Of a stretch of DNA of 64,000 nucleotides, positions 9,557 through 18,233 are shown piece by piece. Every line of letters starts with the position of its first letter. The stretch's first letter is position 1. A program made the position numbers and the translations under genes. The notes below the pieces were generated by a model. That model ran no database searches. It was given only the letters and a program-made list of their open reading frames with translations, and was not told the origin of the DNA. Where the stretch lies: NCBI GenBank assembly GCA_021772935.1, contig JAJFLA010000046.1, positions 248,001 to 312,000 of the forward strand, in the 5' to 3' direction. Origin of the DNA: Gammaproteobacteria bacterium. GTDB lineage: Bacteria; Pseudomonadota; Gammaproteobacteria; Xanthomonadales; SZUA-36.

Positions 9557-9623
9557 TAGTGCTCCTTACGGCAAAACCCCACTGGAGCGCTGAATCCGTA
9601 ATTATCATGTTGAAGGAGCACTA
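9557..9623. repeat. Dispersed intergenic repeat, copy 2, with perfect 11-bp inverted ends
   Basis: The left end TAGTGCTCCTT (9557-9567) is the exact inverse of the right end AAGGAGCACTA (9613-9623), 45 bp apart. The interior contains GGAGCGCTGAATCCGTAATT shared with copy 3 and, in part, with copy 1. The last three bases are the TAG stop of the rluC-type gene on the minus strand. The rest of the 9461-9620 gap shows no gene. Confidence 0.75.
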
Positions 9624-10550
9624 CACCAGTTTCTCAAGCAAATCATGTAATACCTGAGGTAGTTGTGAACTAACCAACTGTTGCTCCCCATCGCTGGTAT
9701 AAAACCGTAGCTGGTGAGCATGTAAAAACATTCGCTTGGCACCTTCTGCTTTCCAATGTTTCTGACGGGAAGCTGATGCATAACGGCTGTCAGCGACCAG
9801 TGGCGTACCCAGGTGAGCAGCGTGTACGCGAATTTGATGGGTACGCCCGGTATGCAATTGGGCTTCTGCAAAGCTGTAATCAGCATAATTTTGCAATAAC
9901 CGGAAGGTGGTGTGAGCAGGTTTACCCTCCGGGTCCACCCGCATCAAGCGTTGACCTGAGCGTTCGAATTTACCAATCGGCTCGTTCACTTCAAGCAAAT
10001 CCTGCTTTAGTTTCCCATCCATCAGGCACAGGTAACGCTTTTCAACCTGATTTTCCTTAATTTGTGTATTCAGTTCCCGTAAAGCATCGCCGTTAAGCGC
10101 CAATAGCAAACAACCACTGGTTTCACGGTCAAGGCGGTGGACAAGGTCCACGTTCATACCCGGTCGCATTTTGCGCACCACATCAACAACCCCCCAGGAA
10201 AGACCACTACCAGCATGAACCGCCATACCAGCAGGTTTATCGATAACCATGATTCCCTGGCTTTCATAGCATATTGACTGGCTAAGTAATTGCAGAACGG
10301 CTGGTGGTATAACTCCAGCTTTGTTCTCACGAACAGAAGCCGGTGGGATGCGAACACTGTCTCCCGTTTCAAGACGAGTAGCTGGCTTTGCTCTGCCACC
10401 ATTCACACGAACCTGACCGGTGCGTATCATTCTGTAAATAGCCGACCGCGGCGGCCCTTTTAGCTGCGCCATGAGGAAATTATCCAGTCGCTGGCCATCG
10501 CGATCCTGTGAAACTTCAACATGACTGACGGTTGAAATAACCTTATTCAT
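9621..10550 (-). CDS. rluC: Ribosomal large subunit pseudouridine synthase, RluC type
   Basis: Makes pseudouridines in 23S rRNA (positions 955, 2504 and 2580 in E. coli). An N-terminal S4 RNA-binding domain (RLDNFLMAQLKGPPRSAIYRMIRTGQVRVN) is followed by the RluA-family catalytic domain with HRLDRETSG carrying the catalytic Asp, and HTGRTHQIRVH. I start it at the ATG at 10550, giving 309 residues; an in-frame extension to 10571 adds seven residues unlike the family. It is divergent from rne, an arrangement shared with E. coli, which supports RluC over RluA or RluD. Confidence 0.93.
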   Translation of the reverse strand: MNKVISTVSHVEVSQDRDGQRLDNFLMAQLKGPPRSAIYRMIRTGQVRVNGGRAKPATRLETGDSVRIPPASVRENKAGVIPPAVLQLLSQSICYESQGIMVIDKPAGMAVHAGSGLSWGVVDVVRKMRPGMNVDLVHRLDRETSGCLLLALNGDALRELNTQIKENQVEKRYLCLMDGKLKQDLLEVNEPIGKFERSGQRLMRVDPEGKPAHTTFRLLQNYADYSFAEAQLHTGRTHQIRVHAAHLGTPLVADSRYASASRQKHWKAEGAKRMFLHAHQLRFYTSDGEQQLVSSQLPQVLHDLLEKLV

Positions 10551-10570
10551 TGCCAATAGACCCCAACTCA

Positions 10571-10606
10571 TTGATAGAAAATGAAAAGACTGCTATATTG
10601 TCGTGG
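10571..10606 (+). promoter_or_regulatory. Predicted sigma70 promoter of rne
   Basis: TTGATA (10571-10576) and TATATT (10594-10599) are separated by exactly 17 bp, giving a predicted transcript start near 10606, about 365 bases before the rne ATG. The -35 overlaps the possible extended start of rluC. Confidence 0.6.
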
Positions 10607-10971
10607 CAAGGAATTCGTCCTGCCTAATTTGTTCTCCGGAACCGCCTGATTATCTCACTTAGTCGTGCTTTAAAAAGGTTGGACCGCATAGACACAGCGA
10701 CAGTTTACATGTTGTTTCACAGGTAGATAAACTCGAATTTCTCCTGCTGACCGGGAATCTGGTGGCAGGAAAGACATAATTTTTGATGGTAGACCGACAA
10801 GCTTCCATCTAAGGACCAGACCAAAAAATAAATTGGTCTGGCTATGAAAACAATTTTTGGTACCCCCGGCAAAGATGCAAGGCATCGCCGGGTCAGCTCA
10901 GTGGGAATATGGTTTAGAAAAGCCATATCGTTCCACCGCCGCCCCGTACCGGGGTGCCTGAGGAATTTATA
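10607..10971 (+). promoter_or_regulatory. Long 5' leader of rne
   Basis: About 365 untranslated bases separate the predicted promoter from the rne start; no convincing gene lies here. E. coli rne has a leader of about 360 bases through which RNase E autoregulates its mRNA, so the same control is inferred. A strong hairpin CCCCG-TAC-CGGGG lies at about 10942-10954, just before the GAGG ribosome site. Whether an hp2-like structure is present needs folding and comparison. Confidence 0.55.
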
Positions 10972-13848
10972 ATGAAAAGAATGCTGATTAATGCAACTCA
11001 GCCAGAAGAGTTGCGCGTGGCAATTGCCGAGGGTCAACATCTGTTTGACCTTGATATAGAAGTACCCTCCCAAGAACAAAAGAAATCAAACGTTTACAAG
11101 GGTAAAATCACCCGGGTTGAGCCATCACTGGAGGCATGTTTTGTTGAGTTTGGCTCTTCACGACATGGCTTCCTGCCACTTAAAGAAATTTGCCCAGGCT
11201 GTTATATAAAAGATGCACCCAAAAAAGGTGGCAAAGTAGCCATCCGTGATGCGGTTCGCGAAGGTCAGGAAATCATCGTCCAGGTTGAGAAAGAAGAACG
11301 TGGCAATAAAGGTGCCGCCCTCACAACCTATATCTCACTGGCAGGTCGTTACCTGGTTTTGATGCCCACCAACCCCACCGCGGGTGGTGTGTCGCGCCGC
11401 ATTACCGGCAACGATCGCGACCATCTGCGCGAGCAACTACAAAAAGTCACCACCCCGGACAATGTCGGCATTATCGTGCGCACCGCTGGAGTTGGACGAG
11501 AGGCTGACGAATTGCAGTGGGATCTCGATTATCTGCTGCAATTGTGGTCGGCCATCGAACAAGCCGCAGCCAAGCGTCCGGCTCCTTTTCTGGTTTACCA
11601 GGAAAGTAATCTGTTTATCCGTGCCTTGCGTGATCACCTCAGAAATGATATCGGTGAAATATTGATCGATAATGAGAGTGTTTATAACGATGCACGTGAA
11701 TTTATGCAGCAGGTGATGCCGCATAACCTTAACAAGCTTAAGCTCTACAGTGATCAGGTACCGCTTTTTAACCGCTACCAGATTGAAAGCCAGATCGAAT
11801 CGGCCTTTGCGCGTACCGTACACCTGCCTTCAGGTGGTGCGGTTGTGTTCGATCATACCGAGGCCTTGCTCTCCATCGATATCAACTCAGCCCGTGCAAC
11901 CAAGGGCTCTGATATCGAAGAAACGGCTTACAACACTAATATGGAGTCCGCCAAAGAAATAGCCAGACAACTGCGTTTGCGTGATCTCGGTGGACTCATC
12001 GTAATCGATTTTATCGATATGACCAGTCGCAAACATCAACGTGAAGTTGAAGAATGTTTACGCCACGCTATGCAAATTGATAAGGCCCGTGTACAAATTG
12101 GACGTATTTCACGTTTTGGTTTACTGGAAATGTCACGGCAAAGGTTAAGGCCGTCATTGGGTGAGTCCAGCCAGGATACCTGTCCACGCTGTGAAGGTCA
12201 CGGCACCATCCGAAGCGTCGAATCTCTCGCATTGTCCATTCTCCGGCTCGTCGAAGAAGAGGTCATGAAGGATCACACCGGGCAGATGATCGTACAGGCG
12301 CCCACGGAAGTGGTAAATTTTCTGCATAACGAGAAGCGTGCTGCACTGGCAGAAGTGGAACTGCGCCACCATGTTCCGATTGTGTTGCTCGCCAACCAAT
12401 ACCTGGTTACACCACATTTTGAAATCCTCCGTATAAAGAAATCTGACGTTTCCGAAGAAGTAAGTTACACACGGGTAGCTGAACCTCTGACAGAAGTGGT
12501 AGCTAGTAAACGTGAGCAGGCCAACGCCGTTGTACTAGCCACTCCTGCCGTCAAACGGATAGTACCTGAGCGTCCGGCACCGACCCGTAGTGAAGAAAAA
12601 GCACCAGGTTTATTTACGCGTCTGGCCAACAAACTTTTCTCACACCCGAAAGAGGAAGAAAAGAGCGAACCGGCACAAGGTAAAAAAGCTGCGGAAAGGC
12701 CCAACAGACAACGCAGAAGGAACCAAAACAGAACAAGAACCACACAATCTTCCTCTCAACAGCCAAACCGGCGAACCAGCAAGAAACGTGGTGGTAGGAG
12801 AGCTCAGACCGGTGAGCAGCAACAACAACAGCAACAACAGACCGGTAAAAAACGTACATCAAAGAAAACACAGGCCAAGACCCAACAAAGTAAAGCAGAC
12901 CAACAACAAGCCGGGCAAAGCCGCGCTGCAACGAAGAAAGACCCGCGACCACAGGCCAAAAAGGAAACCAGTCCGACACCAAGCGATACAACTTCTCAAA
13001 CCTCTGTCCAGCCTGACGCAAACAACAGTGTAAATACTGGGAAAGACAATCCCGAGCAAAAGGAAGGGGGTAACCGCAGGGGCAGCCGCAGGAGACGTTC
13101 ACCGTACAAGACAGGTGGGTCAAAACCGCGTCCCGAACATAATGAATCACTGCTTGAATCAGCAGCAGGTTCCGACGCCAGACAGCCAGCACCTGTCACC
13201 GACAAGCAAGCTGTAACAGAGAAAACCAAGCCAACAGCTCAAGACCAGACGCAATCTTCAAAACCAGTAACAGGTGAAGCTTCAACTGCCCAAGTTGCAG
13301 CTAAGGAGCCAACACCGACCACGTCAACAATGGCAGACACACAGCCTTCCGAGCCCAAAGCTGCTGAACCCAAGCCTACTGAAGCAAGGTCATCTGAAGC
13401 AAAGCCTTCTAAACCAAGGGCGTCTAAACCAAGGGCGTCTAAACCGAAACCTTCTGAACCAAGGGCATCTGAACCGAAACCTTCTGAACCGAAATCCGTT
13501 AGCGCAAAGTCTATTGATTCAACAGAAACTGGCCCTGCTAAAACAGATTCAAAATCAACAGACCCTATTCCCACTGAAAGCACTGCAACTGCAGTCGTGG
13601 CAAAAAATGATGACACTAAAACGTCAGTGTCATCACAGCTACCATCTGCTGATCAGCTTACAAGCGATGCTAATAAGCCAGCTAAGACTACAAAACGCCA
13701 ACCAAGGAAGAAAGCCGCAAGTAAAAAAGTTAGTAAAAAAACGACGGCCAGCAGCAAGCTTGCAGAAAAGCCCAAACAGCCCTCGGCAACAGCACCAAAG
13801 AAAGATTCAAAAGGAATCTACACGCTAACGCCGCCGCCATCGGAATAG
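10972..13848 (+). CDS. rne: Ribonuclease E
   Basis: Endoribonuclease that starts mRNA decay and processes rRNA and tRNA; it also scaffolds the RNA degradosome at the inner membrane. I start it at the ATG at 10972, which has GAGG 9 bases upstream and gives the canonical [10 protein letters not shown]; the frame runs further up to a GTG at 10954. 958 residues. The catalytic half (about 1-500) has the S1 domain, the DNase I-like region with [11 protein letters not shown] and [12 protein letters not shown], and the zinc-link CPRC with Cys404 and Cys407 at the same numbers as in E. coli. The C-terminal half is low-complexity, rich in Lys, Gln, Ser and Pro, including a run of Q and S-K/E-P-R/K repeats (about 13.40-13.50 kb); this is normal for the unstructured scaffold. 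Confidence 0.97.
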   Translation: MKRMLINATQPEELRVAIAEGQHLFDLDIEVPSQEQKKSNVYKGKITRVEPSLEACFVEFGSSRHGFLPLKEICPGCYIKDAPKKGGKVAIRDAVREGQEIIVQVEKEERGNKGAALTTYISLAGRYLVLMPTNPTAGGVSRRITGNDRDHLREQLQKVTTPDNVGIIVRTAGVGREADELQWDLDYLLQLWSAIEQAAAKRPAPFLVYQESNLFIRALRDHLRNDIGEILIDNESVYNDAREFMQQVMPHNLNKLKLYSDQVPLFNRYQIESQIESAFARTVHLPSGGAVVFDHTEALLSIDINSARATKGSDIEETAYNTNMESAKEIARQLRLRDLGGLIVIDFIDMTSRKHQREVEECLRHAMQIDKARVQIGRISRFGLLEMSRQRLRPSLGESSQDTCPRCEGHGTIRSVESLALSILRLVEEEVMKDHTGQMIVQAPTEVVNFLHNEKRAALAEVELRHHVPIVLLANQYLVTPHFEILRIKKSDVSEEVSYTRVAEPLTEVVASKREQANAVVLATPAVKRIVPERPAPTRSEEKAPGLFTRLANKLFSHPKEEEKSEPAQGKKAAERPNRQRRRNQNRTRTTQSSSQQPNRRTSKKRGGRRAQTGEQQQQQQQQTGKKRTSKKTQAKTQQSKADQQQAGQSRAATKKDPRPQAKKETSPTPSDTTSQTSVQPDANNSVNTGKDNPEQKEGGNRRGSRRRRSPYKTGGSKPRPEHNESLLESAAGSDARQPAPVTDKQAVTEKTKPTAQDQTQSSKPVTGEASTAQVAAKEPTPTTSTMADTQPSEPKAAEPKPTEARSSEAKPSKPRASKPRASKPKPSEPRASEPKPSEPKSVSAKSIDSTETGPAKTDSKSTDPIPTESTATAVVAKNDDTKTSVSSQLPSADQLTSDANKPAKTTKRQPRKKAASKKVSKKTTASSKLAEKPKQPSATAPKKDSKGIYTLTPPPSE

Positions 13849-13888
13849 GTATTTTTAGTTAACACTGATAGTAGAATAAAACCTGTGT

Positions 13889-13924
13889 TGTGTAGCCAGC
13901 CACTACTGGCTACACACAGATTTT
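13889..13924 (+). terminator. Rho-independent terminator of rne
   Basis: An 11-bp stem TGTGTAGCCAG / CTGGCTACACA (13889-13899 with 13906-13916) with a 6-base loop is followed by a short T run at 13921-13924, 40 bp after the rne stop. It also lies downstream of the converging response-regulator gene. Confidence 0.8.
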
Positions 13925-13969
13925 AGCCTTGCTCTGCTGCCGCGACCTCTGGACTACAATAGTGGCAAC

Positions 13970-14611
13970 TCAAGTGTTTTCCACCAGACCGTAACGCATC
14001 GCCATACGCACCAACTCAACCTCGCTGCGGGCACCCAGCTTTCCCAATATTCTATATTTGTAAGTCGATACGGTCTTCGGACTCAAACACATCAACGATG
14101 CTATATCCGGTACGCGACGGCCATCCGTTATCTTTAGCAAAACTTCCATTTCACGCGCAGATAGATCTTCAAAAGGCGACTCACTTGCAGACCCGGAAAA
14201 CATGGATAATGCCAGTTGCTTGGCTGCATCGCTGCCAATGTAGAGTTGACCCCCTGCCACTGTTTTAACTGCTTGAAGCAGTTCTTCAGCATCACAATCA
14301 AGGGTCAGATAACCGCTTGCGCCCGCATCCATCAACCGTGCCGGATAAGGTGGCTTGGCATGTGCCGCCAGCACAATAACGCCTGCTTTGGGGTAAATAC
14401 GCTTGAGTTTCCGGGTGACTTCAAAACCGGTTAAGCCAGCTAAATTAATACTGAGTAAAATAACATCCGGGCATTTCTTTTTGCATTGTCTGAGCGCCGC
14501 TTCCCCGGACGAAGCCTCTGTAACCTTCGTCACTTCATGACTTTGATCAAAAATATGCCGCAAACCCGTACGGACCAGTTCCTGGTCGTCTATGATGAGT
14601 ATTTGAATCAT
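13970..14611 (-). CDS. GacA/UvrY-like response regulator with a degenerate receiver
   Basis: DNA-binding regulator: receiver domain (about 1-120) and LuxR-type helix-turn-helix (about 148-205) with LSPKTVSTYKYRILGKL, closest by eye to the GacA/UvrY family; 213 residues, full length. The acidic pair Asp8-Asp9 is present, but the phosphorylated Asp is replaced by Ser54 (context ILLSINL), the switch Thr/Ser by Ala82 and the conserved Lys by Leu104 (YLTLD). It is therefore unlikely to be activated by phosphorylation. No histidine kinase is adjacent. It converges on rne and is followed upstream by an unknown kinase-like gene on the same strand. Targets are unknown. Confidence 0.88.
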   Translation of the reverse strand: MIQILIIDDQELVRTGLRHIFDQSHEVTKVTEASSGEAALRQCKKKCPDVILLSINLAGLTGFEVTRKLKRIYPKAGVIVLAAHAKPPYPARLMDAGASGYLTLDCDAEELLQAVKTVAGGQLYIGSDAAKQLALSMFSGSASESPFEDLSAREMEVLLKITDGRRVPDIASLMCLSPKTVSTYKYRILGKLGARSEVELVRMAMRYGLVENT

Positions 14612-14744
14612 GTTTCCCCCCTCAGGTTAGATTCTATTTTATTTTGATTTCGTTCCTTCGCCCCTGACCCGTTCCCTTGATAAAAAAGCCATGTTCATTT
14701 CGTGAGTAAAATGACCCAAGGCTTGTTCATTAACTATAGACACA

Positions 14745-14822
14745 GAATTTGCGTACGTCGACCGTAGATTGGAACAAATTCAAATTCAAGCTGATTTCCT
14801 ACGTGGTTTTCATCTATTGTGA
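14745..14822. repeat. Diverged direct repeat, copy A
   Basis: Resembles 16715-16794 in the same orientation, strongest over GCTGATTTC...TGGTTTTCATCTAT. In one frame both would encode a similar string (WNK..., then LISY-VFIY with synonymous changes), but here that frame is closed upstream by TAG. It may be a decayed coding fragment or a shared control region upstream of the response regulator. Confidence 0.4.
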
Positions 14823-14829
14823 CGATTTT

Positions 14830-16428
14830 TCATTCGGTGGTCCTGGTCAGAGACCCAGACAGTGTACGCACAATCACATCACAACCACGATTAAAAAAGT
14901 GTTCCACCTGTGAATCAGAACCGCCCCAAATGGGAACTGCCCTACCGATCGTAGCTGCGATATCATAAACAATAAATCGGGCCAGACCACCTGCTTTTTC
15001 CGTGCTGCTGTGAATCAACTGCACAGGGTAAGCGGCATTCCCCACCATCGGCAATAAACCAATCAGTAACGCCACCCAGGGTAGTCGCTGACCTATGAGC
15101 AAAGACTGTAGCAAGCGACTAGACGTATAAAGTGTGCGCGCAATCGAACCACCCATCATCAGTAAAACAGCGAATGTCACTTCAGATATCACACCACTAA
15201 CTAACAAAGCAGGTAACAACCCCCATTGTGTGACTTTGACCAAGGGTTTTATAACAATGTGTACACTAAAATCTGTCAGGTAACCACTCGCTTCATCCTG
15301 CTTCAGTTCAGACCGTAAACGACACGCCACATCAGGTTCTATAAAACCCCTTTTGAGCCATGTCCTGATCGAACGCGCAACTAACCAACGTGCGACACCC
15401 CAGCGATAACGGGACGACACAATATAGCGAAGGGATCTCCTTGCAGTGTAGCGATATGGGAATGTCCTTAGCCAATGGGTCATGCGTGTCACAGCCTTTC
15501 CCATAGCAGCAAATACGCGCATAAATGTGACGGGGATGATGTACACATACCACCGTAGCGGGTGGGCCCCATACCACTCGACCTGCTCATTACTCAGACG
15601 TTGTTGACTATGCTCGTAGGCAATATTTCGCTGATAACGTCGCAACGAGCGCCAGGCAGTCTGGTGCTTCTCCAATTGCGTGACATCCTGTAGCAAAGCA
15701 GCATAAGCCTCGGCATCACTAAGCTCGATGATCTGATCATGATGGTCGAGGATATAAGTTTGTAATTTATTCGTATCAACATCATCAAACAACCAACGTC
15801 TATGCTGCAACGACTTTGGAAGATAGTAGGCAATCGTGGTTATCGGGTTCATTGCAAATAATGCTGGCACGCCGGATTCCAGATCGATCCATGCCCAACG
15901 CAACCCATCCGGTGATTTGCTCTCCAGCATAAAATTATTGGCAGCAACCGGATTACCTTTACCCGCTTGCCACACAAGGCCATCAAAACCTGCTTCCTTA
16001 AGGTGTTGTTGCAAAGGTTTCATGACCTTGTCACGCAACACCTTAAAGTAATCAAACTTTCCAGTGTCTCCCGGGTATCGCAACGGCGCATGGTGTCCGT
16101 TGATAAGCTCAGAACGCAATTCAAATGCACGGTAATGCTCGTTCCATCCCCAGCCGTCGTGACGTGGAAGTTTCAAATGCACACCAAACCAGACCCTTGT
16201 GAGAGTGGTTAGTATTCTGCGGCGAATGACCGCACAAACCATCGCGTCCTCGCACCACGTATACGGATTTGCAGAGCCTGTCAGCAGGTAAAGAATCAGC
16301 TTGCTGGCGGTATCACCGGTAAAAACCTTGCGGGCGATCGGCCTGCCCTGCTGGTCATGACCAAGGTAAACGACCGCTGATCGGCCCTCCCCGACCCAGC
16401 TTTCGGAGACTGTACTGACCTCAGACAT
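14830..16428 (-). CDS. Unknown membrane protein with a kinase-like N-terminal domain
   Basis: I do not recognise a named family. The first 190 residues look like a protein-kinase-like fold: a glycine-rich loop GEGRSAVVYLG (13-23), a Lys at 34 in RKVF, a catalytic-loop-like GKGNPVAANNF (156-166) and a metal-site-like WIDLESG (180-186). The HRD sequence of classical kinases is not present. The rest is basic and amphipathic, with hydrophobic segments near 293-308, 416-437 and 461-481, so it is probably anchored in the inner membrane. 532 residues, ATG at 16428. It sits between the response regulator and the large accessory operon and may belong with them. A lipid or small-molecule kinase, or a pseudokinase, are both possible. 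Confidence 0.6.
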   Translation of the reverse strand: MSEVSTVSESWVGEGRSAVVYLGHDQQGRPIARKVFTGDTASKLILYLLTGSANPYTWCEDAMVCAVIRRRILTTLTRVWFGVHLKLPRHDGWGWNEHYRAFELRSELINGHHAPLRYPGDTGKFDYFKVLRDKVMKPLQQHLKEAGFDGLVWQAGKGNPVAANNFMLESKSPDGLRWAWIDLESGVPALFAMNPITTIAYYLPKSLQHRRWLFDDVDTNKLQTYILDHHDQIIELSDAEAYAALLQDVTQLEKHQTAWRSLRRYQRNIAYEHSQQRLSNEQVEWYGAHPLRWYVYIIPVTFMRVFAAMGKAVTRMTHWLRTFPYRYTARRSLRYIVSSRYRWGVARWLVARSIRTWLKRGFIEPDVACRLRSELKQDEASGYLTDFSVHIVIKPLVKVTQWGLLPALLVSGVISEVTFAVLLMMGGSIARTLYTSSRLLQSLLIGQRLPWVALLIGLLPMVGNAAYPVQLIHSSTEKAGGLARFIVYDIAATIGRAVPIWGGSDSQVEHFFNRGCDVIVRTLSGSLTRTTE

Positions 16429-16540
16429 ACTTTGTATTCATCTTCATTTCAGCATCCCCGATCATTCGGAGCCCAAGAGGCTGGCCTGGGCCATTCACTG
16501 CACCCTGCGCCTCGCCTCAAGCGCCTACTCGTGGTACTGC

Positions 16541-16591
16541 GAAATCCCACAGGAGCGCTGAATCCGTAATTATCACATTGAAGGAGCATTA
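16541..16591. repeat. Dispersed intergenic repeat, copy 3
   Basis: Contains GGAGCGCTGAATCCGTAATT and then ATCACATTGAAGGAGCATTA, matching copy 2 almost base for base on its right side. The left inverted end is diverged. Unlike copies 1 and 2 it does not supply a stop codon. Confidence 0.7.
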
Positions 16592-16714
16592 GCTATCCGG
16601 GAAGTGAGGTGTAGAAAGGATAATGGTTGTATTCTCCGAAATCCATCGGTATTGAGCGGCCCGTCGCTGGATGCATGATTAAGATGACACATGGACTCTA
16701 CAACTACAAACATA

Positions 16715-16794
16715 GCGGTTACCTACATCGGTCATACAAGTGGAATAAATACACATTCTGGCTGATTTCTTATCTGGTTTTCATCTATCTCCTA
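16715..16794. repeat. Diverged direct repeat, copy B
   Basis: Partner of 14745-14822; the pair flanks the kinase-like gene at a spacing of about 1,970 bp. Function unknown. Confidence 0.4.
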
Positions 16795-17018
16795 AGCTGT
16801 TGTGTGGTTTTTCACATTATTCCGGTCTGTACATAGATACATGTGATTTTAGGAGATTGCTTGTCCTTTTGGGAGAGCTTAATAAATGAATTAAAAGAGC
16901 TCCCTGAGTTCCCGTGGGAGTCCTGGTCTTCAGGATGGATGAAGGAAAATACTTGTTAAACGGTTCACACGGGTCACCTAACTTTAATCATAAATCCATT
17001 GCTTTGGTGGAGAATCAG

Positions 17019-18233
17019 ATGAGCTACAGCTCGCGTGGGTTTGGCATACGCGGCTTACTACTCGCAGTGCTGGTCAACAGCCTGCTTATCGAGGCTCAAG
17101 CCCAGCAAGAAACTGTATCATTGGCACGCGCCGCAGAAGAAAGTAGAGGTATCACGGCGTTTCAGGATGCGCTTGATACGATTGAGTCCGAGCACGGTGC
17201 CTACGCAGATGCACTGGCCGAACCGCTTTATAGTCTTGCTTCGAGATTCCAACAAAATGACCGGCATAAAGAAGCGATCACAGCATTCAAACGGGGTCTC
17301 CACCTGACACGTATTAACCAGGGCCTCTTCAGCCTGGCACAAATCCCTTTCATCCAGGGTGAAATCACCAGTCATTTCGCCCTCAGCGAACTTCAGGCGG
17401 TTGACCAACGCCAGCGTTACCTGCTGAAGGTACAGCAACACAGTCTGCCCAGTGGTGAACCCCTTATTCAAGCACTGATGCAGCACGCCGACTGGCAGCA
17501 AAAAGCCTATGAACTTGGCCTCGATAACTTTGAGGACAGCATTATTCGTTTGCATGGCATGTGGGACCTGTATGGCGCAGCGATTGAAGACATTTTGAAA
17601 AATGATGGACCCGTTTCACTCAGGCTGTTGGCACCGCTCAACGGCTTAATGAAAACCCAATACATGATCTCCATCTATAATGCTGAAAAAATCAGAATTA
17701 ACCCAACAGTCAGCGCCCGTCAGGATGGGCTTGAAAGAGCTTTTTCACCCACTTATGTGCCGGGCAAATCAATTATCTGGTCAATCTATGAAGTGGAATT
17801 AAAACACCACGGGCAATACAGTCTGGAAGTCGCACAAACACTGGTGATGTTGGCGGACTGGATGCTATGGAGTAACAAGCCCGACTCAGCGCAGGAGACA
17901 TATACCAACGCGATAGAGGTACTTGCCAAACTTGATGACGCCGCCATACTGAAAGAACGTATATTCGGTTCGCCCATGTCGTTGCCGGATATTGATGGTT
18001 TACACGGCCTGCCCACCGCAGTGGCGACTGCTAAAGGTAAACTCCTTTTAGAATTCGGGGTTAACGCCCGTGGAAAAGTCTTCGGGATGAAACGACTGGA
18101 TCAAGTCGAGTTTAAAAAAAAGGAAGCGCAGCGATTGATGCGGAAAATCCGTAAAACGAAATTTCGGCCCCGTTATGTAGGTTTGGAAGCGGTCACTACG
18201 GAAAAGATTCAAAGGGCATATAGTGTTGAATAA
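17019..18233 (+). CDS. Secreted helical-repeat protein with TonB-like C-terminus, first gene of the accessory operon
   Basis: Not a recognised named protein. The ATG at 17019 follows a GGTGGAGA ribosome site and opens a clear signal peptide (GIRGLLLAVLVNSLLIEAQA), so the product is periplasmic; the frame stays open to 16914 but the extra residues are not signal-like. 404 residues. The body is alpha-helical with TPR-like pairs (for example EAITAFKRGLHLTRINQG). The last 55 residues (VNARGKVFGMKRL...RKIRKTKFRPRYV) resemble the C-terminal domain of TonB-type energy transducers. It overlaps the next gene by 11 bp. The TonB-like ending fits an operon that also encodes a TolQ-like protein. Confidence 0.7.
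   Translation: MSYSSRGFGIRGLLLAVLVNSLLIEAQAQQETVSLARAAEESRGITAFQDALDTIESEHGAYADALAEPLYSLASRFQQNDRHKEAITAFKRGLHLTRINQGLFSLAQIPFIQGEITSHFALSELQAVDQRQRYLLKVQQHSLPSGEPLIQALMQHADWQQKAYELGLDNFEDSIIRLHGMWDLYGAAIEDILKNDGPVSLRLLAPLNGLMKTQYMISIYNAEKIRINPTVSARQDGLERAFSPTYVPGKSIIWSIYEVELKHHGQYSLEVAQTLVMLADWMLWSNKPDSAQETYTNAIEVLAKLDDAAILKERIFGSPMSLPDIDGLHGLPTAVATAKGKLLLEFGVNARGKVFGMKRLDQVEFKKKEAQRLMRKIRKTKFRPRYVGLEAVTTEKIQRAYSVE

Larger units (their letters stand above)
16429..17018. other. Intergenic region upstream of the accessory operon
   Basis: Holds a copy of AGAGGCTGGCCTGGGCCAT (about 16477-16495) also found in the 94-bp tandem repeat, directly followed by copy 3 of the dispersed repeat, then copy B of a diverged direct repeat. 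A 69-codon frame (16627-16836) spans copy B but has no family resemblance. Near 16868-16915 there are partial inverted repeats (gggag / ctccc) that could structure the operon leader. No promoter stands out clearly. Confidence 0.5.

Noticed and set aside
13396-13497. Possible CRISPR-like or tandem repeat array
   Set aside because: It is the low-complexity S-K/E-P repeat inside the coding region of RNase E, in frame and without spacers.
16627-16836. 69-codon frame with a hydrophobic end, upstream of the accessory operon
   Set aside because: It spans copy B of the diverged repeat, has no ribosome site, and its counterpart at copy A is closed by a stop; kept as a repeat only.
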